Below are positions 1 through 24,461 of a DNA stretch of 64,000 nucleotides, piece after piece. A program made the position numbers and the translations under genes. Positions within the stretch are counted from its first letter, which is position 1. Each line of letters starts with the position of its first letter. Source of the stretch: Litoditis marina (taxonomy: Eukaryota > Nematoda > Chromadorea > Rhabditida > Rhabditidae); contig CAXIWQ010000266.1 in NCBI GenBank assembly GCA_964036275.1, positions 239,552 through 303,551 on the forward strand, read 5' to 3'. A model generated the notes under the pieces. The model ran no database searches. It was not told the origin of the DNA and saw nothing but the letters and a program-made list of their open reading frames with translations.

Positions 1-2512
1 ACATAGTCATGGTGTAGTCGACATCATTCCTACTACGACTCCTATATACAGTAGGCACATTCAAACTTTCCCACGACTTTTGGTGCCAATTTCCACGTGG
101 TCCGAAATATTCTTGCTAACTCTTTGTAATGGGAAGTAATCGAATAGTTTCAATAGGGACAAATGAAAAGTACTATGAGGTCGAACAGATTGATGAGCAG
201 TAAAAGACTACTCTATTTCCTCCTAGTTCTCTTTCTTCCTCTCTTATTTTATTGATCAAAAACGTAACTTGATTCACGCAAGTGAATTGAATAGTATTTT
301 GGAAGAGGTGGAACGTTCGTTCCGTGTCTTAGCTTCTACTCGTTCGCGCTATTGAGTCTTTACACGAATGGGTCATCAGACATACTAAATAGGTACCTTG
401 GAGAGAAAACTGTAGTAGTTCCATTACTGTAGGAAGCGTGTACTGTAGGAGTGACAATAGTATGTTATAGACTATGTTATGACATATCTGAAAACGCCAT
501 ACGGGACCAACTCTTTCTGGTATTTTTGAAATGGGAAAAAAATTGCGAGAATTCATAGGGCGCGAGGTTTTTGAAATTAATTGGAGATAGTGATAATAGA
601 GTGTGGGAACCTATTCAGCTATTCACAACTCGGAAAACAAAGTCACTGACGGGAGAATAAACGGCGTTGTTTATCTCGTTTCATCAGAATTTGAAAAGTA
701 ATAACGCCCATAAATAACTAAACATATAGGGGTCGCATTTTGCATAGCACGGGTACAGGTTTTGTCAAACCGTTGTGGACAGCGTACGGTCAATTCGATA
801 GGGGCGGGGTTTGGCGAGCGGCCAGCTGTTCTGCGTATCTTTGATCTACACACTCTCTCAGCTGCTGGCAAAGAATCAACGACCGCTCGCCCCGCATCGC
901 TCAATCAATAGAGCCCGTTGCTGTCTTTGTCGGTGAAATGGCGACTATATACGGTATATCTGCTCGCGCTGTGTTTGTAGCTTGATCCCGAAGGTTTTGG
1001 TCAAAGTTCAAAAATCTGGAGTGCATGGAGATCAAAGAACAACAAAGATGAGATCACACCATATACGGACGTCTTGTTTGGCTTGAAACATTTGATTACT
1101 GTTATTCTCCATAGGTGGATTTTTAATGAATGAGGTTATATGGGAACGCTATTCGCGGTTATCAGCTTTTTCTGTTTACCCCCATCATACGACTACTCGT
1201 CTTCAATGTTTTATCACACAACTAGCTAAAAACTAGGTTTCAATGGACGGGATAGATTAGATTTCCGGTGACTTAACGTTCACGTTAACCTTAATGTTTG
1301 GAAAAAGTGTTTCTCTAGAATATTTTTGGGAAAACAGAAAAATCTGTGTAGAACCTCTGGGCAGGGCTCAACAAGCAGGTTATAGATGCTCGAAAAAGGA
1401 TTCCGCGACAACTCGTCCCCCATCATACGACTACTCGTCCCCACTGTTTTATCACAAAACTAGCTAAAAACTAGGTTACAATGTGAAATTTTCAAAATAT
1501 CCTGTTCATTATTGAATACGAATAAACTATACATACATTCGAAAAATTGATTTAGTCCCCACCCACGCATTTGAGAGAAAACGATAAATTTATGAAAAAT
1601 GTGATAATTATGGCCTAGTTTGATCTATATTTGTTATTTTCAATTGTTTTCTCACTATAAGGTTGTCTACAGTCTTTAGTATGAAATATGACCTAGTCAC
1701 TACTACAATTTGTAAATTTCAAGCTTATTTGAGCAGTTTTCGAGCTGGGGACGAGTTGTCGCGTCTCCGGAGACGAGTTGTCGCACGCAACGCGGGGCCG
1801 AGTTTTCCGTAAACGCGTAAAAGAGACAGCGAGCTACCTTCACGTTAACCTTCACGTTGACTCAATGTTTACGTTCAACTTAACGGTTCGGCACAATTTT
1901 TCTCAAGAGTACTTTCCAAAAGACAGCAAAATTTGGGCAGAACCACTGGGCAGGCCTCAACGAGTAGGTGATAGGTGCTCAAAGAGAGAGGGCGAGCACC
2001 CCGTGGCAATCAAATTTGCCGCCGAAACCTCAGCAGGTTGTCTGCGCCCTCCTACTCTGCTGTGCTCTCTCGTGACTAGTATCAAATCAGGGTGAAGATG
2101 CTAGGAACGTGGCCGGCCAGCTAACAATGTGTTTCTGCAAATTGGGTCCCGAAACAGATAATATGGTTAGCTCACAGTGACTTTTGACAGAAAATGCAGT
2201 TTTTGATGATAGCGAAGAAAAGTGAACTTTTCGGTTTCGGGTTCGTGTTTAGTTCGATGTGTGGTAACAATCACTTTACATATTCATATTTTATATTTAT
2301 TGTTTCACTTCGCGTCGTTTCGAGGCGGTGATCATCATACATATCACATTATCATCAAAACGTCTTCTTGTGCAGTAGTGGTACAGTTGATTCCTCATGG
2401 TGGACATTCGTATGTTCTGAGACATAGATCCATTGGCATGCCAGAAACAACAGTAGAACCAGCTGACGACGAATTGACTGTGAATATGCATTCCTGTTGG
2501 GAATAGTGGTCA

Positions 2513-2683
2513 AATATTTTGAGGAGAAGGCTAATCTCGCTCGGTTTAAAATTTCACAAAAAATGGATACCGGGTTTCTTGTTATCGAAAAGAAAACTTC
2601 CAACTGCGACTCACAATGATCTAGCTTACACTCTGTTTTTTTTTTCTTAAGAAAAGCGAGATTAGCCTTTTCCTCAAAATATT
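2513..2683. repeat. Short inverted repeat (about 29-bp arms)
   Basis: The arm at 2513-2541 (AATATTTTGAGGAGAAGGCT and following) is the reverse complement of 2655-2683, apart from about one base. About 113 bases separate the arms. This is the layout of a small non-autonomous DNA element or its decayed remnant. Confidence 0.6.
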
Positions 2684-2940
2684 TTTTATTGGACTTTTTT
2701 CATATTTCTTGCACACTTTTCATCCCAAACTAATATTCATTCTCTTAACACCCGTTTTTTATACTAATTGAACTCTTTTTCTATAGTTACGAAGTAACGG
2801 TCATTTTTGATAAAAATGATATTTTTGAACAATAAGCTAAACAAAGAATGTTATGAGGTTCTATTGAAGTTCATAACGGCGCCGTAGCTCAGAAAAATTG
2901 GCGTAGTTATAACCTCGTTCAAGTGAGAGCAACTTTGGTG

Positions 2941-3010
2941 CTCCAGGCAGGAATCGAACCTTCGTTCGCCGTGCGTGAATAGAGCTTTTATCCAATCCGC
3001 CATTCAGACA
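2941..3010 (-). repeat. tRNA-like remnant (SINE or tRNA pseudogene)
   Basis: On the minus strand there is a good B-box (GGTTCGATTCC) and an A-box-like stretch (TGGCGGATTGG) at tRNA-like spacing. The acceptor and T stems pair poorly, so I do not call a functional tRNA. Other tRNA-like stretches lie near 11914, 34336 and 49318. Confidence 0.4.
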
Positions 3011-4038
3011 TGTGAATAGGAGTGAAAACCAAGCTGTACCCGCTTGTCATGAGTACTTCATTAGAAAACGTCTCCCTACTACACGTTAAACTCTTGTTTC
3101 ATTTTTATTTTCACGAAACCGGTCTATCCATGATTTTTTGCGAGACCATTTTCGGTCCTCTCACACGTAATATTCAAATTTCAGACACATTTGAAAAATA
3201 CGCATACCTCAACTTTTTTATAGCTTCTCAACAATGTAAGAATTGTCAAAATAAAGTAATTTTGAGCAAAACTATGCCGAGATTTGAGGAGGCGGACACT
3301 TTTGTCGCCGCCGCCGAGCACGGAGCCATTTTTGCGAGACGTTGGGCCCTCTAACTCCTCTTAACTAATTTTACTTGGAATGTGAACTTAGTTTCTTGTA
3401 GACGAGTTGCCCTTTCAGTGGTTCATGCAAATATCTAGAAAAATGGTCGACGTACTCTGCAGAAAAATGTAATAAACTGTTTTGCAATATCTGCAGACCT
3501 CTGAACAAAAACTAATCTGCGCAGCGCTCCGCGCTGCGACCGATAAGACCAGTTTCAACTTCCCTAAAACTGCGATATCATATAACTTGAAGCTCTGAAG
3601 CGTACTGAAATACATATAATCAAATTTTACAACCGTTGTTTTGTGCTTTACATTGCTTGCGAGGAGGACAATTTCATTTCAATATCAAACTACAACAAAA
3701 ACATGAAGAATAACAAATTTCGTCAGGATTCTAGAAAGAGACAAAATTGAAACTCGCCCCAGTAATCCCTATGTTAATGAGGAGATGTCGAGTGTGAGCC
3801 AAACTCCTGCCCTCATTACCATTTTGAGCAAGAAAGTTGGGGAGGGCACTTCTTAGTTTGAGATGATTACTGAGTTGTAGTTTGAACTCAAGAAACGCCA
3901 TACTTTCGAGGTTCCACCGAAAAGCAACGGGATCAAAGTACAAACGGACTTCCATCAAAAGAGCGATCCCTTCGATATCGATTAGCGCTATTTCCTGATC
4001 GCACCCCACAATACACTAGGATAAAACTCAGAAACATT

Positions 4039-4196
4039 GGCGCCAATTTTCTGCGATTAGCAAGCTACAAAAGCAAGAGAGCATGCAGGTCAATGAGGCC
4101 GCAGAGAGGCGAGACAGTCTGCGTCTCTCTGACCTGCACTATCTCTCGTCGAGGTCGCTACAAAAGTGGTTTGCTAATTGGCAAAAAGTGGTCTGA
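4039..4196. repeat. Palindromic element, family D
   Basis: It begins GCGCCAATTTTCTGCGATT, runs through a CTACAAAAGCAAGAGAG arm and returns with CTCTCTCGTCGAGGTCGCTAC. Near-identical copies lie at 8646-8800, 24633-24767 and 27428-27576, and a decayed one at about 54060-54215. The internal GCGTCTCTG/CAGAGACGC-type symmetry suggests a non-autonomous foldback element. Confidence 0.6.
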
Positions 4197-4677
4197 GAAC
4201 TACAAACCCATCTTGGGCAAATCACCAATATTGTCTGCTTTTTCAGCGATTTTTACGCTTACAAAAAAAGACTGGCAATCGAGACCTAGGCTGACTATAG
4301 AGTAAATTTCAGTTCTATTGTGAGTATAAAATGAGACGAAAGTGATAGTTTGATCGCTCACACACAGCAAATTCTTCGAAACACTTCAGCGAGATCAAAC
4401 TATAGAAAACAAACAAAAAAGTATTTTTGCCCATCTTCCCTAGAGCACTCTCTATTATCATAACCTATTAACACGTTCATTTAAGTGAAACTAAAAAGAT
4501 ACCTACTCATTTTTCGGGTGGAAATGCGCCAAATTCTACTTTGTTTTCTCATTCTATTTGAAATTGAGATGGAACAACTAGAAAGAACTCGTGAAGGATC
4601 CGCTTCAACGAAGAAAAAAGCGGAAAACAGTATTTCTGCTCGATACAATGGTTATTCTAGTTTGATCAGAAGGCATG

Positions 4678-4835
4678 GCTTGATTCAAGGTCTCTGGTGT
4701 GCTTCTAAATCAATCAACTAGCAGTCAACTTTTTCTCTGAATTTATTTTGTTGACAGCTTGATTCAAGGTCTCTGGTGTGCTTCTAAATCAATCAACTAG
4801 CAGTCAACTTTTCCTCTAAATTTATTTTGTTGACA
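4678..4835. repeat. 79-bp tandem duplication, two units
   Basis: Units 4678-4756 and 4757-4835 both start GCTTGATTCAAGGTCTCTGG and end GTTGACA. They differ at about two positions, so this is a recent local duplication about 200 bp upstream of the first dehydrogenase exon. Confidence 0.85.
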
Positions 4836-5026
4836 ATCTCTCAAATTCTGTTTTACATCCAATTTGCGATCTGCCTATTCTGCAATTTTCACTTCTTGTT
4901 TCATCAGCCGGCCATAACAACTGATAGTGTATCTAAACAGTAATTAGCGAGTATAATGACGTCGTTAACACTGAAATTGACGAGATAAATAGGTGTGATG
5001 CGTGTAAACTCGGCTATTCTGCTAGA

Positions 5027-10436
<5,410 letters not shown>

Positions 10437-10507
10437 ACACACTGAGACTGATATTTATTGGAAAGTGTTTACTATCCAAGTTCTAACTTCTTCATATCAT
10501 TCAGTTC

Positions 10508-10513
10508 AATAAA
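10508..10513 (+). promoter_or_regulatory. Polyadenylation signal AATAAA for the dehydrogenase
   Basis: A perfect AATAAA lies 71 nt after the TGA stop at 10434-10436, a normal 3' UTR length for a nematode gene. Confidence 0.7.
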
Positions 10514-11729
10514 AATGTACACAGGTGTGACTGAACTGGCGTTTACAAACATATAGCCAGTTTTGATCTTTGAAGTAGTTAGAGGATCTTTCGAACTTGG
10601 TATAATGTTGAATAGGGCCACGATCATGAAACATTAATGTAAGAAGCACTCGAAACGTGACACTGTTCTAGTGTGTTTCCTGTAGTCACACAATTATTTG
10701 TATTCAAAATACAAATTCGGATGTTTAAATACAACAGAAGTGTTGGTCGTAAATACCACAACGGTGGTTGAGCAGAGTAAGCGAAAAAACCGCCAAAAAA
10801 AAACGAAAGGAGAAGAAGCAAACAAGACTTATTTGTGCTACTTTCATTATAAGAAATGAATTCACAATGAGCATAACGAACTGAAAAGACGTGAAACTTA
10901 AAAGAAAAACGTTTGTTCTAGATTTTCTTCAATAACTGGCTCAGAACAAGTTCAAATCGATAATAGTTGAGTGTCGGTGCTCTTCTTGACACTGAATATC
11001 GTACTGCCGTGCCTTCCAATATTTGTCAGCGTGGTACACAGCGTACTCTGAAATTAGGTACGTAAGAAGTTATTCTGCCGAGTTAGGCGAAAAATTTTAA
11101 TGATTTCATTTTACCGAGATTCTTTGGTTGGCGTTTAATATCTGATCCCTATAGTTTGATAACTTTTGTTCAATCGTGGAGTCTGCGTGATTATCGGTTT
11201 TCGTCTCTCTAGTAAATAACTGCTCAAAATGGGACCATTGTTATCAAAACAGAATTAGTTTTGATCGACGACTGAGTTGAACAGCTGCAATCATTTCTGA
11301 GCCCTATTGGGTTGGCTCTTTCCTAGATTTTCCAAGCCAGACAAGTAGGGTTGTTAAAAGAAAAAACTGGAACTCGAAAAACTCGAAAAAACGAAAATTC
11401 GAGTTTCGAGTTCAACTCGAAACTCGAAAATTTCAGAACTCGAAAAACTCGAAACTCGAAAAACTCGAAATTTCGAAAACTCGAAAAACTCGAAACTCGA
11501 AAAACTGTAATTTTCGAAAACTCGAAAAACTCGAAACTCGAAAAACTGGAATTTTCGAAAACTCGAAAAACTCGACACTCGAATATTTCGAAATTTTCAA
11601 CTCGATTAACAACCCTACAGACAAGTCTCATCATATGATCTCAAGACATAGAAAATCAAACGATGATACAGCCTGGGAGAGACCTCAATTTCACATGAAA
11701 ACCAGTAGGCTCTTCTAATATTTTTCGAT
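10514..11729. other. Spacer between convergent genes
   Basis: The dehydrogenase (+) and the ion-channel gene (-) converge here. Apart from the TIR-bounded CTCGAAAA array at 11346-11617 I see nothing in it. Confidence 0.6.
11346..11617. repeat. TIR-bounded element filled with AACTCGAAAAACTCGAAA repeats (family E)
   Basis: The ends TAGGGTTGTTAA and TTAACAACCCTA are perfect inverted repeats. Between them is a tandem array of ACTCGAAA and AACTCGAAA units. Charged Lys/Arg-rich or Phe/Ser-rich frames read through it in several phases and are artefacts. A second element with the same ends lies at 15504-15662. Confidence 0.8.
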
Positions 11730-19273
<7,544 letters not shown>

Positions 19274-19279
19274 CTAGAA

Positions 19280-19590
19280 TGAGAAAGAAAGAGAGAGACA
19301 GAGAGATACAGAGAGAAACAGATAAAGAGGGAGGGAGAGAGAGAGAGACAAAGACAGATGTAGAGAGAGAGTAGGGAGAGAGAGAGAGAGAGAGAAACAA
19401 AGAAAGAGATAGAGACGGAGAGATACAGAGAGAAACAGATAAAGAGAGGGGGAGAGAGAGGGAGACAAAGACAGATGTAGAGAGAGAGGAGGGAGAGAGA
19501 GAGAGGAGGAAGAGAGAGAGAGAGAAACAAAGAAAGAGAGAGGGAAAGAGAGCGAACAACGGAACAATGAGAGAAAGAGCGAAAGAGATA
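19280..19590. repeat. GA-rich microsatellite
   Basis: GAGAGA runs with ACAGA and TAGAG interruptions, including two near-identical halves with AGACAAAGACAGATGTAGAG. The serine/leucine-rich frames on the minus strand are artefacts. Confidence 0.95.
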
Positions 19591-20205
19591 TAGAGAAGAA
19601 AGCAAAAAAAATTTCGCGTACACTGCAAAACCATAAACAGCAGAAATGACCTCAAGTTTTATATTTAAGTTTAGAATAATACTCATTGCCAGAAAAAAAA
19701 AACCTAAATTGTGTCTCTTTACTGATATACTTTCTAGACGATCCCTCTAGCCGTTGCCCCCTGTTCAACTGTTCTTCCAGCTTCTGATTATTAGTTGATT
19801 CGTGTTAATTCCGAGGGCGTTTGCTCACCAAATCTGTCAGGATTACAACCTCAGCCTCTTTCTCTCTCTGGTATTAGTGACCTACGGGGGTAAAACATAG
19901 AACGTCCTCGGAGTGGATTAAACGGGATATAATCATGGAGATGACTCCTTACGAATGCAGACATCTAGACTAGACAACCTGGGTTCAATCAGCGATGTTA
20001 GCCAGTGAAAGGCGATGCTTTCAGACTATGCAGCCTGGGTTTATTTGAACATTTTGGCGAGTATATGAAGGAACTACAAGAAGAAAACTAATGAAAAGAT
20101 TTAAATGTTCAATTAGAATTTCGAACGTCTGTTCCATGACATTTGCTTCTGTTAATCATGTTGTAAACGAAATGAAACGTTGAAAAACGATATCCGTGAT
20201 ATTAC

Positions 20206-20263
20206 CTAATCCAATGAATATGTATGAGACGGAAAAACTGAGAATTCTGATGATTACTACCAT
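20206..20263 (-). CDS. Possible first exon (signal peptide) of the ion-channel gene
   Basis: On the minus strand ATG at 20263 opens a hydrophobic stretch, MVVIIRILSFSVSYIFIGL, followed by a GTAATA donor. It could be the signal peptide of the downstream receptor. Its end phase (one base left over) does not match exon 19273-19102 (needs two), so a further exon or another start would be required. Confidence 0.25.
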
Positions 20264-21097
20264 TGTGCTAATGTAATGAGGAGGATGTTGTAGTATGATC
20301 TCGTGAAAGGTTCCGAATTGTTCGGAAGACAACGAGAGCAAACTACAACTTCAGCGGTATAGGAGAACATATAGATCGTTTCACCGATCGATGACTTTCT
20401 ACAGTAATCTTTCCAATATTCATGGTCATTTATCTAACCAACAAAGAGACTTTCAGGTTCACTGTTTTCTATGCTTGTAGTAACCAATGTGCAAAACGAA
20501 ATCACGGAGTTTAAACTATTTACAATGCCCACAAGATATAAAACATTTACTTGAAAGATTTACAATCTTACTGTAGAAGGCTATTGTTGCGTGAAACAGA
20601 CTACATTGCATGAGGTTGCTTTCGAACGAGCGAGCCCCATTCCTGAAGTGTTGGATATAAGGAGACATTTGCGGTGACGAAAACACTTGAGCCGGGTGGG
20701 CTTCTCAATTACACGAGACCCCCAAAGTAATAATGACCATAATTGAATAAACAGAAATTGATTCACTGAAAGTTAACCTAAAAAGTTTGTTTATAACTAA
20801 CCAAAACCTTGTGTAGAAGTGCTGATATTTCATCACGATTGTGCTGTATTTTAGCTTTTCTTCGCTTTTTCTACGAACAATCAGACGTTTCAGATGTTAA
20901 CGACAAGGCAAGTAACAGGTATGCACTTGTACCACCAACTTTCTACCATTTTCGATGTTACTTTGGTTGAAATGAGCCTTTATAGGTTCAAACTCAAACT
21001 CAAATGTTGCTAATGCATTTCCACCACGATTCGTATAGCTGTTTGTACCGCACCTTCACATTCACATTCACAAAATCAAAAACATTACTTCATAACT

Positions 21098-21103
21098 TTT
21101 TAT
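21098..21103 (-). promoter_or_regulatory. Candidate polyadenylation signal for the homeobox gene
   Basis: AATAAA on the minus strand, about 780 nt past the stop codon at 21884-21886. It is the first clear match I saw, but the distance makes it uncertain. Confidence 0.35.
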
Positions 21104-21883
21104 TCAATCAATCTTTAAACATGTAAATCTAAAACAAAAGCTCTAAGTTGTTATTGCATATAGGAGGCAACAAATCTATTGCTCTTTTAATTGAAACAAG
21201 CAGAATACAGCAAGGCAATTTGTCTTATTAGAACAGAACGAAACCAAATATTTCAAATACTTTTTCCAAAAAACTAACATTGGTTTTGTCCATAGATAAA
21301 CATATTTCTGCAACTGCCAACAAAAAGCAGAGATCAACAATCAAAGTAAAGCGCATTGTGTAAAAGCTAAAGTACACGAACATAGCAGAAAATGGTAACA
21401 AAAGTAAATCACACCGGACAGCTAAACATGCATATCATCATATCGATCGAGTATACTTCTAGTCCAATGAACGGTCACTTGAAACGTCGAAAACAGAAGA
21501 ATTTACGAACGTGTGTTCTATCACGTTTCTATTTCTATTACAATGTCTATTCGGTAAATGCGAGAGAATGGCGAGCTTGGAGGGAGGATAGAATTGGCAG
21601 CAGTAGAAATGTAGTGAATTTGTAGGTTCAGACTCCACGTGTGGTGAGAGTCTACTATTCCAAAGTCAATAACCCATTCGAATGTGAATGGATTGGTTTC
21701 TCGGCCCAATCACCTACACAAACAACAGTTTGCTCTGAACCGAGAGATCTAACTTGGTATGCGGGGATGTTGAGCCAATTGTTGGAAAACATCTGCGAGG
21801 GTTTCTGGTTCAATGGAAGAGTATATCTCAAACACATCCAGATACATACTATAACAATTGTGGGAAAATTATGTTTAAACAGG

Positions 21884-24419
21884 TTAGTCTTTCTTGATCA
21901 GACTGCTCAGGTCGGAGAAGTTGTTGATTATTGATTGATTATTGATTGGTGACATAGTGGGTGGCGTCACGACACTAGCCTGAGGCGACACGGGGCTCCC
22001 CGATGTACTTGAAGTCATCTGCAAACAATGAAACTAAAAAAAACATATTGTAAAAACTGTATAGTACCGTGCAGTGAATACAATATGCAACTCTTTCTTC
22101 CAAGAGAATCAGCTGATTGTTGAATGGGGTAAATTCATTCTGAAATCTTCAATTTTCAGAAAGGCTGTCCTTTTTCGTTGAAATTGCACTTTAACTTTAT
22201 TTTGAAAAGTCAAATTGGCATATTCGCGTATTTGAACATTTTAAAATATCCGATGTTCCGAAATATTGCCTGAATGTCAGTGAATTAGGGGTTGATGGGG
22301 GTACGGTACCTGTGTGTTCAGCTGTGTGGTGGGAACCGTCTGCTGTTTGAATGCCTCCATGGTTCGTGCCAACTGCTGGAAGTACATCATCTGCGGGTTC
22401 TGCATCAGCATCATGGACAGAGTGTTTGCGTCTGAAATTCACGATTACATATTTGTGGTCACAAGAAAGGAGAGAGTGTACGATATTGCTCAGTTTTCGC
22501 AGTGTTAAAGGGTATAAAGGATACGCATCCAAGTCTCTACCTGTGTCCCTACTTCGACTGTTAATGTTGCTTGAAGTAATAGTGAGATCATTCAGAACTA
22601 AATCAAAGGTTCCAACAGGTTGTGAATTGTTCTACTCGTTCTTCGTATACAGTGAATGGACTAGGGTCTACTTATTTGTCCATTTAGTTTTCTAATCGGA
22701 GTGCCACATCCAGCAATGTGGAAGGTCACGTGTTGAACAGCAACGTTCCCGACATACCTCCGAAGTTGAGTGGATTTCCCGGCACCGGTAGCGAACCGTG
22801 CATTGAGGTCGGCGCCAACTTCGGCGACTGCGAGCGACGGGCGGCTGCGGCTAGCGCCGCGGCTCCGGGGTTCATGATCATCGACTCGGCTGAAATGAGG
22901 GGTATCATAGTCCGATCCATGCTCACATGAACACCTACAGTAAGAAGATGGAGTATCGATTGGGAACAGCCGTTGCGGGCTATATATCTTATCTTTCCTG
23001 CGCATGTGGAATAGACGGTTTTCTTATAGGTAAACCCCTTCACGTTAGTTCTTGAGGTTCTCCAGAATTGAAAGTTAAAATGGTGTCTGAGTCGGGAAAC
23101 GTTCTTAGGTTCGATTAATCTCGGTTTCCACAGTACCACCTTCGTTACATCAATATTCTAATTCTTTTATTTTACTCTTTATATGGTGAATCTAACTTGT
23201 CGCACTTGATTTTTTCTCAGGAAAACAGTATGGATCCCTCTCACTGTACTGTGAATTCAATAGTGCAATCGTTATCTCAGAAAATATTATCATCACTCTA
23301 ATAGACTCCTAATGCTCAGATTAACCAAATAAGTATGTTATTTCGCTATTTTTAATCCGCCCTACAGTCAGATTCCGTGATTTTCATCAATCGAGGAAGT
23401 GTATTATGAAGGTGAAAAATGTATGAGCCAATTGCACTAAGGAGCAAATCATTAGCACAAAACTTTTCTTGCTTCGAAAATTAAATCAATATGTTCTGTT
23501 CTTTTCAAAGCAACCTATACGATGTATGTCGCCCTCTACTCTGTGTTTGTAGTGTGATCCCGGTGCTTTTCGATCGAATCTCGTACGATATGTGTCGAAT
23601 ATCAAACTACAAACTGAAAGTAGAATTCGGTTTTTCTCTAAAAAAACGAACCTAGTGCTGCGTTGGCGGCGGCAGCCTGCTGGCTCATGGCCAGCATGAG
23701 GGCATCCTGGTTGATGATGAGAGGGTGCATACCGTCTCCATTTGGGAACCTGTGAATAAATAGAATTAATACTGTTTATAATGACACTTTGGTTAGTACA
23801 TATAAAACCTAAGTTTGCACTATTTGCAGCTCTTTGCCCCAGGAAAATATGATTGGCGAAAGCCAGAGAGTATGAAGGTCAAGGGGACTTAGACAGTCGT
23901 GTGGGAGAACTGGCAAGAATGCCGAAACCTTGGTAGACGGTGAAAATGAAAAACACTGACGAATAATGTGAAACTTACCCATGAGAGAGGGATGAGAATA
24001 GGGATGATGGCTGGAAGATCGCTCTTGTTTGCGGAACTTGGCACGACGGTTTTGGAACCACACCTGGAAGTGCAATCGAATGTTTCAAAGTCTAACTTGT
24101 AGAGAATACCAGTTATTCACAGTTGTTTCAAGTACAAAAGATCTTTGATTTTTAAGGAAAAGCATGCTTATTTCTATAATTTTTTCTGATATTCATTCTC
24201 TCTGCTCCCTCCCAATTTCATTCACTATTTGTCTACATCGTAGTTCCGATTAATTTCGGTTATTGCGTTAATAAGCGCATCCGTACGACAAATTAATTAC
24301 AAGCACGCTAATTAAGAGATAATCATTAGTAGGGATTTAGATACGAATCCACTGGGAATGCGTAATGGACAGGTGAACAGCAAAGATAAGAGAAGAGAAA
24401 GAGGAGAGAGAGCACGAGA

Positions 24420-24461
<42 letters not shown>

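Larger units (their letters stand above)
1..5026. other. Intergenic, repeat-derived, no gene recognised
   Basis: I see no supported exon here. The stretch holds a partial copy of the ACTGAGACTCCTAC-ended element (about 1-90), two direct copies of a segment containing CATACGACTACTCG (about 1183-1245 and 1421-1483), a short inverted repeat at 2513-2683, a tRNA-like remnant at 2941-3010, one copy of the GCGCCAATTTTCTGCGATT family (4039-4196) and a 79-bp tandem duplication at 4678-4835. A short plus-strand reading frame at 2380-2506 is unremarkable and I do not call it. Confidence 0.6.
19274..21883. other. Spacer and possible 5' end of the ion-channel gene
   Basis: It contains a purine-rich GA microsatellite (about 19280-19590), a possible signal-peptide exon at 20206-20263, a family C element near 20290-20355 and the 3' UTR region of the homeobox gene. 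I found no exon that joins the possible signal exon to 19273 in phase. Confidence 0.5.

Noticed and set aside
11323..11638. Frames of about 100 codons on both strands with Lys/Glu/Ser/Phe periodicity
   Set aside because: They read the CTCGAAA tandem array in different phases. All phases stay open because the unit lacks stops.
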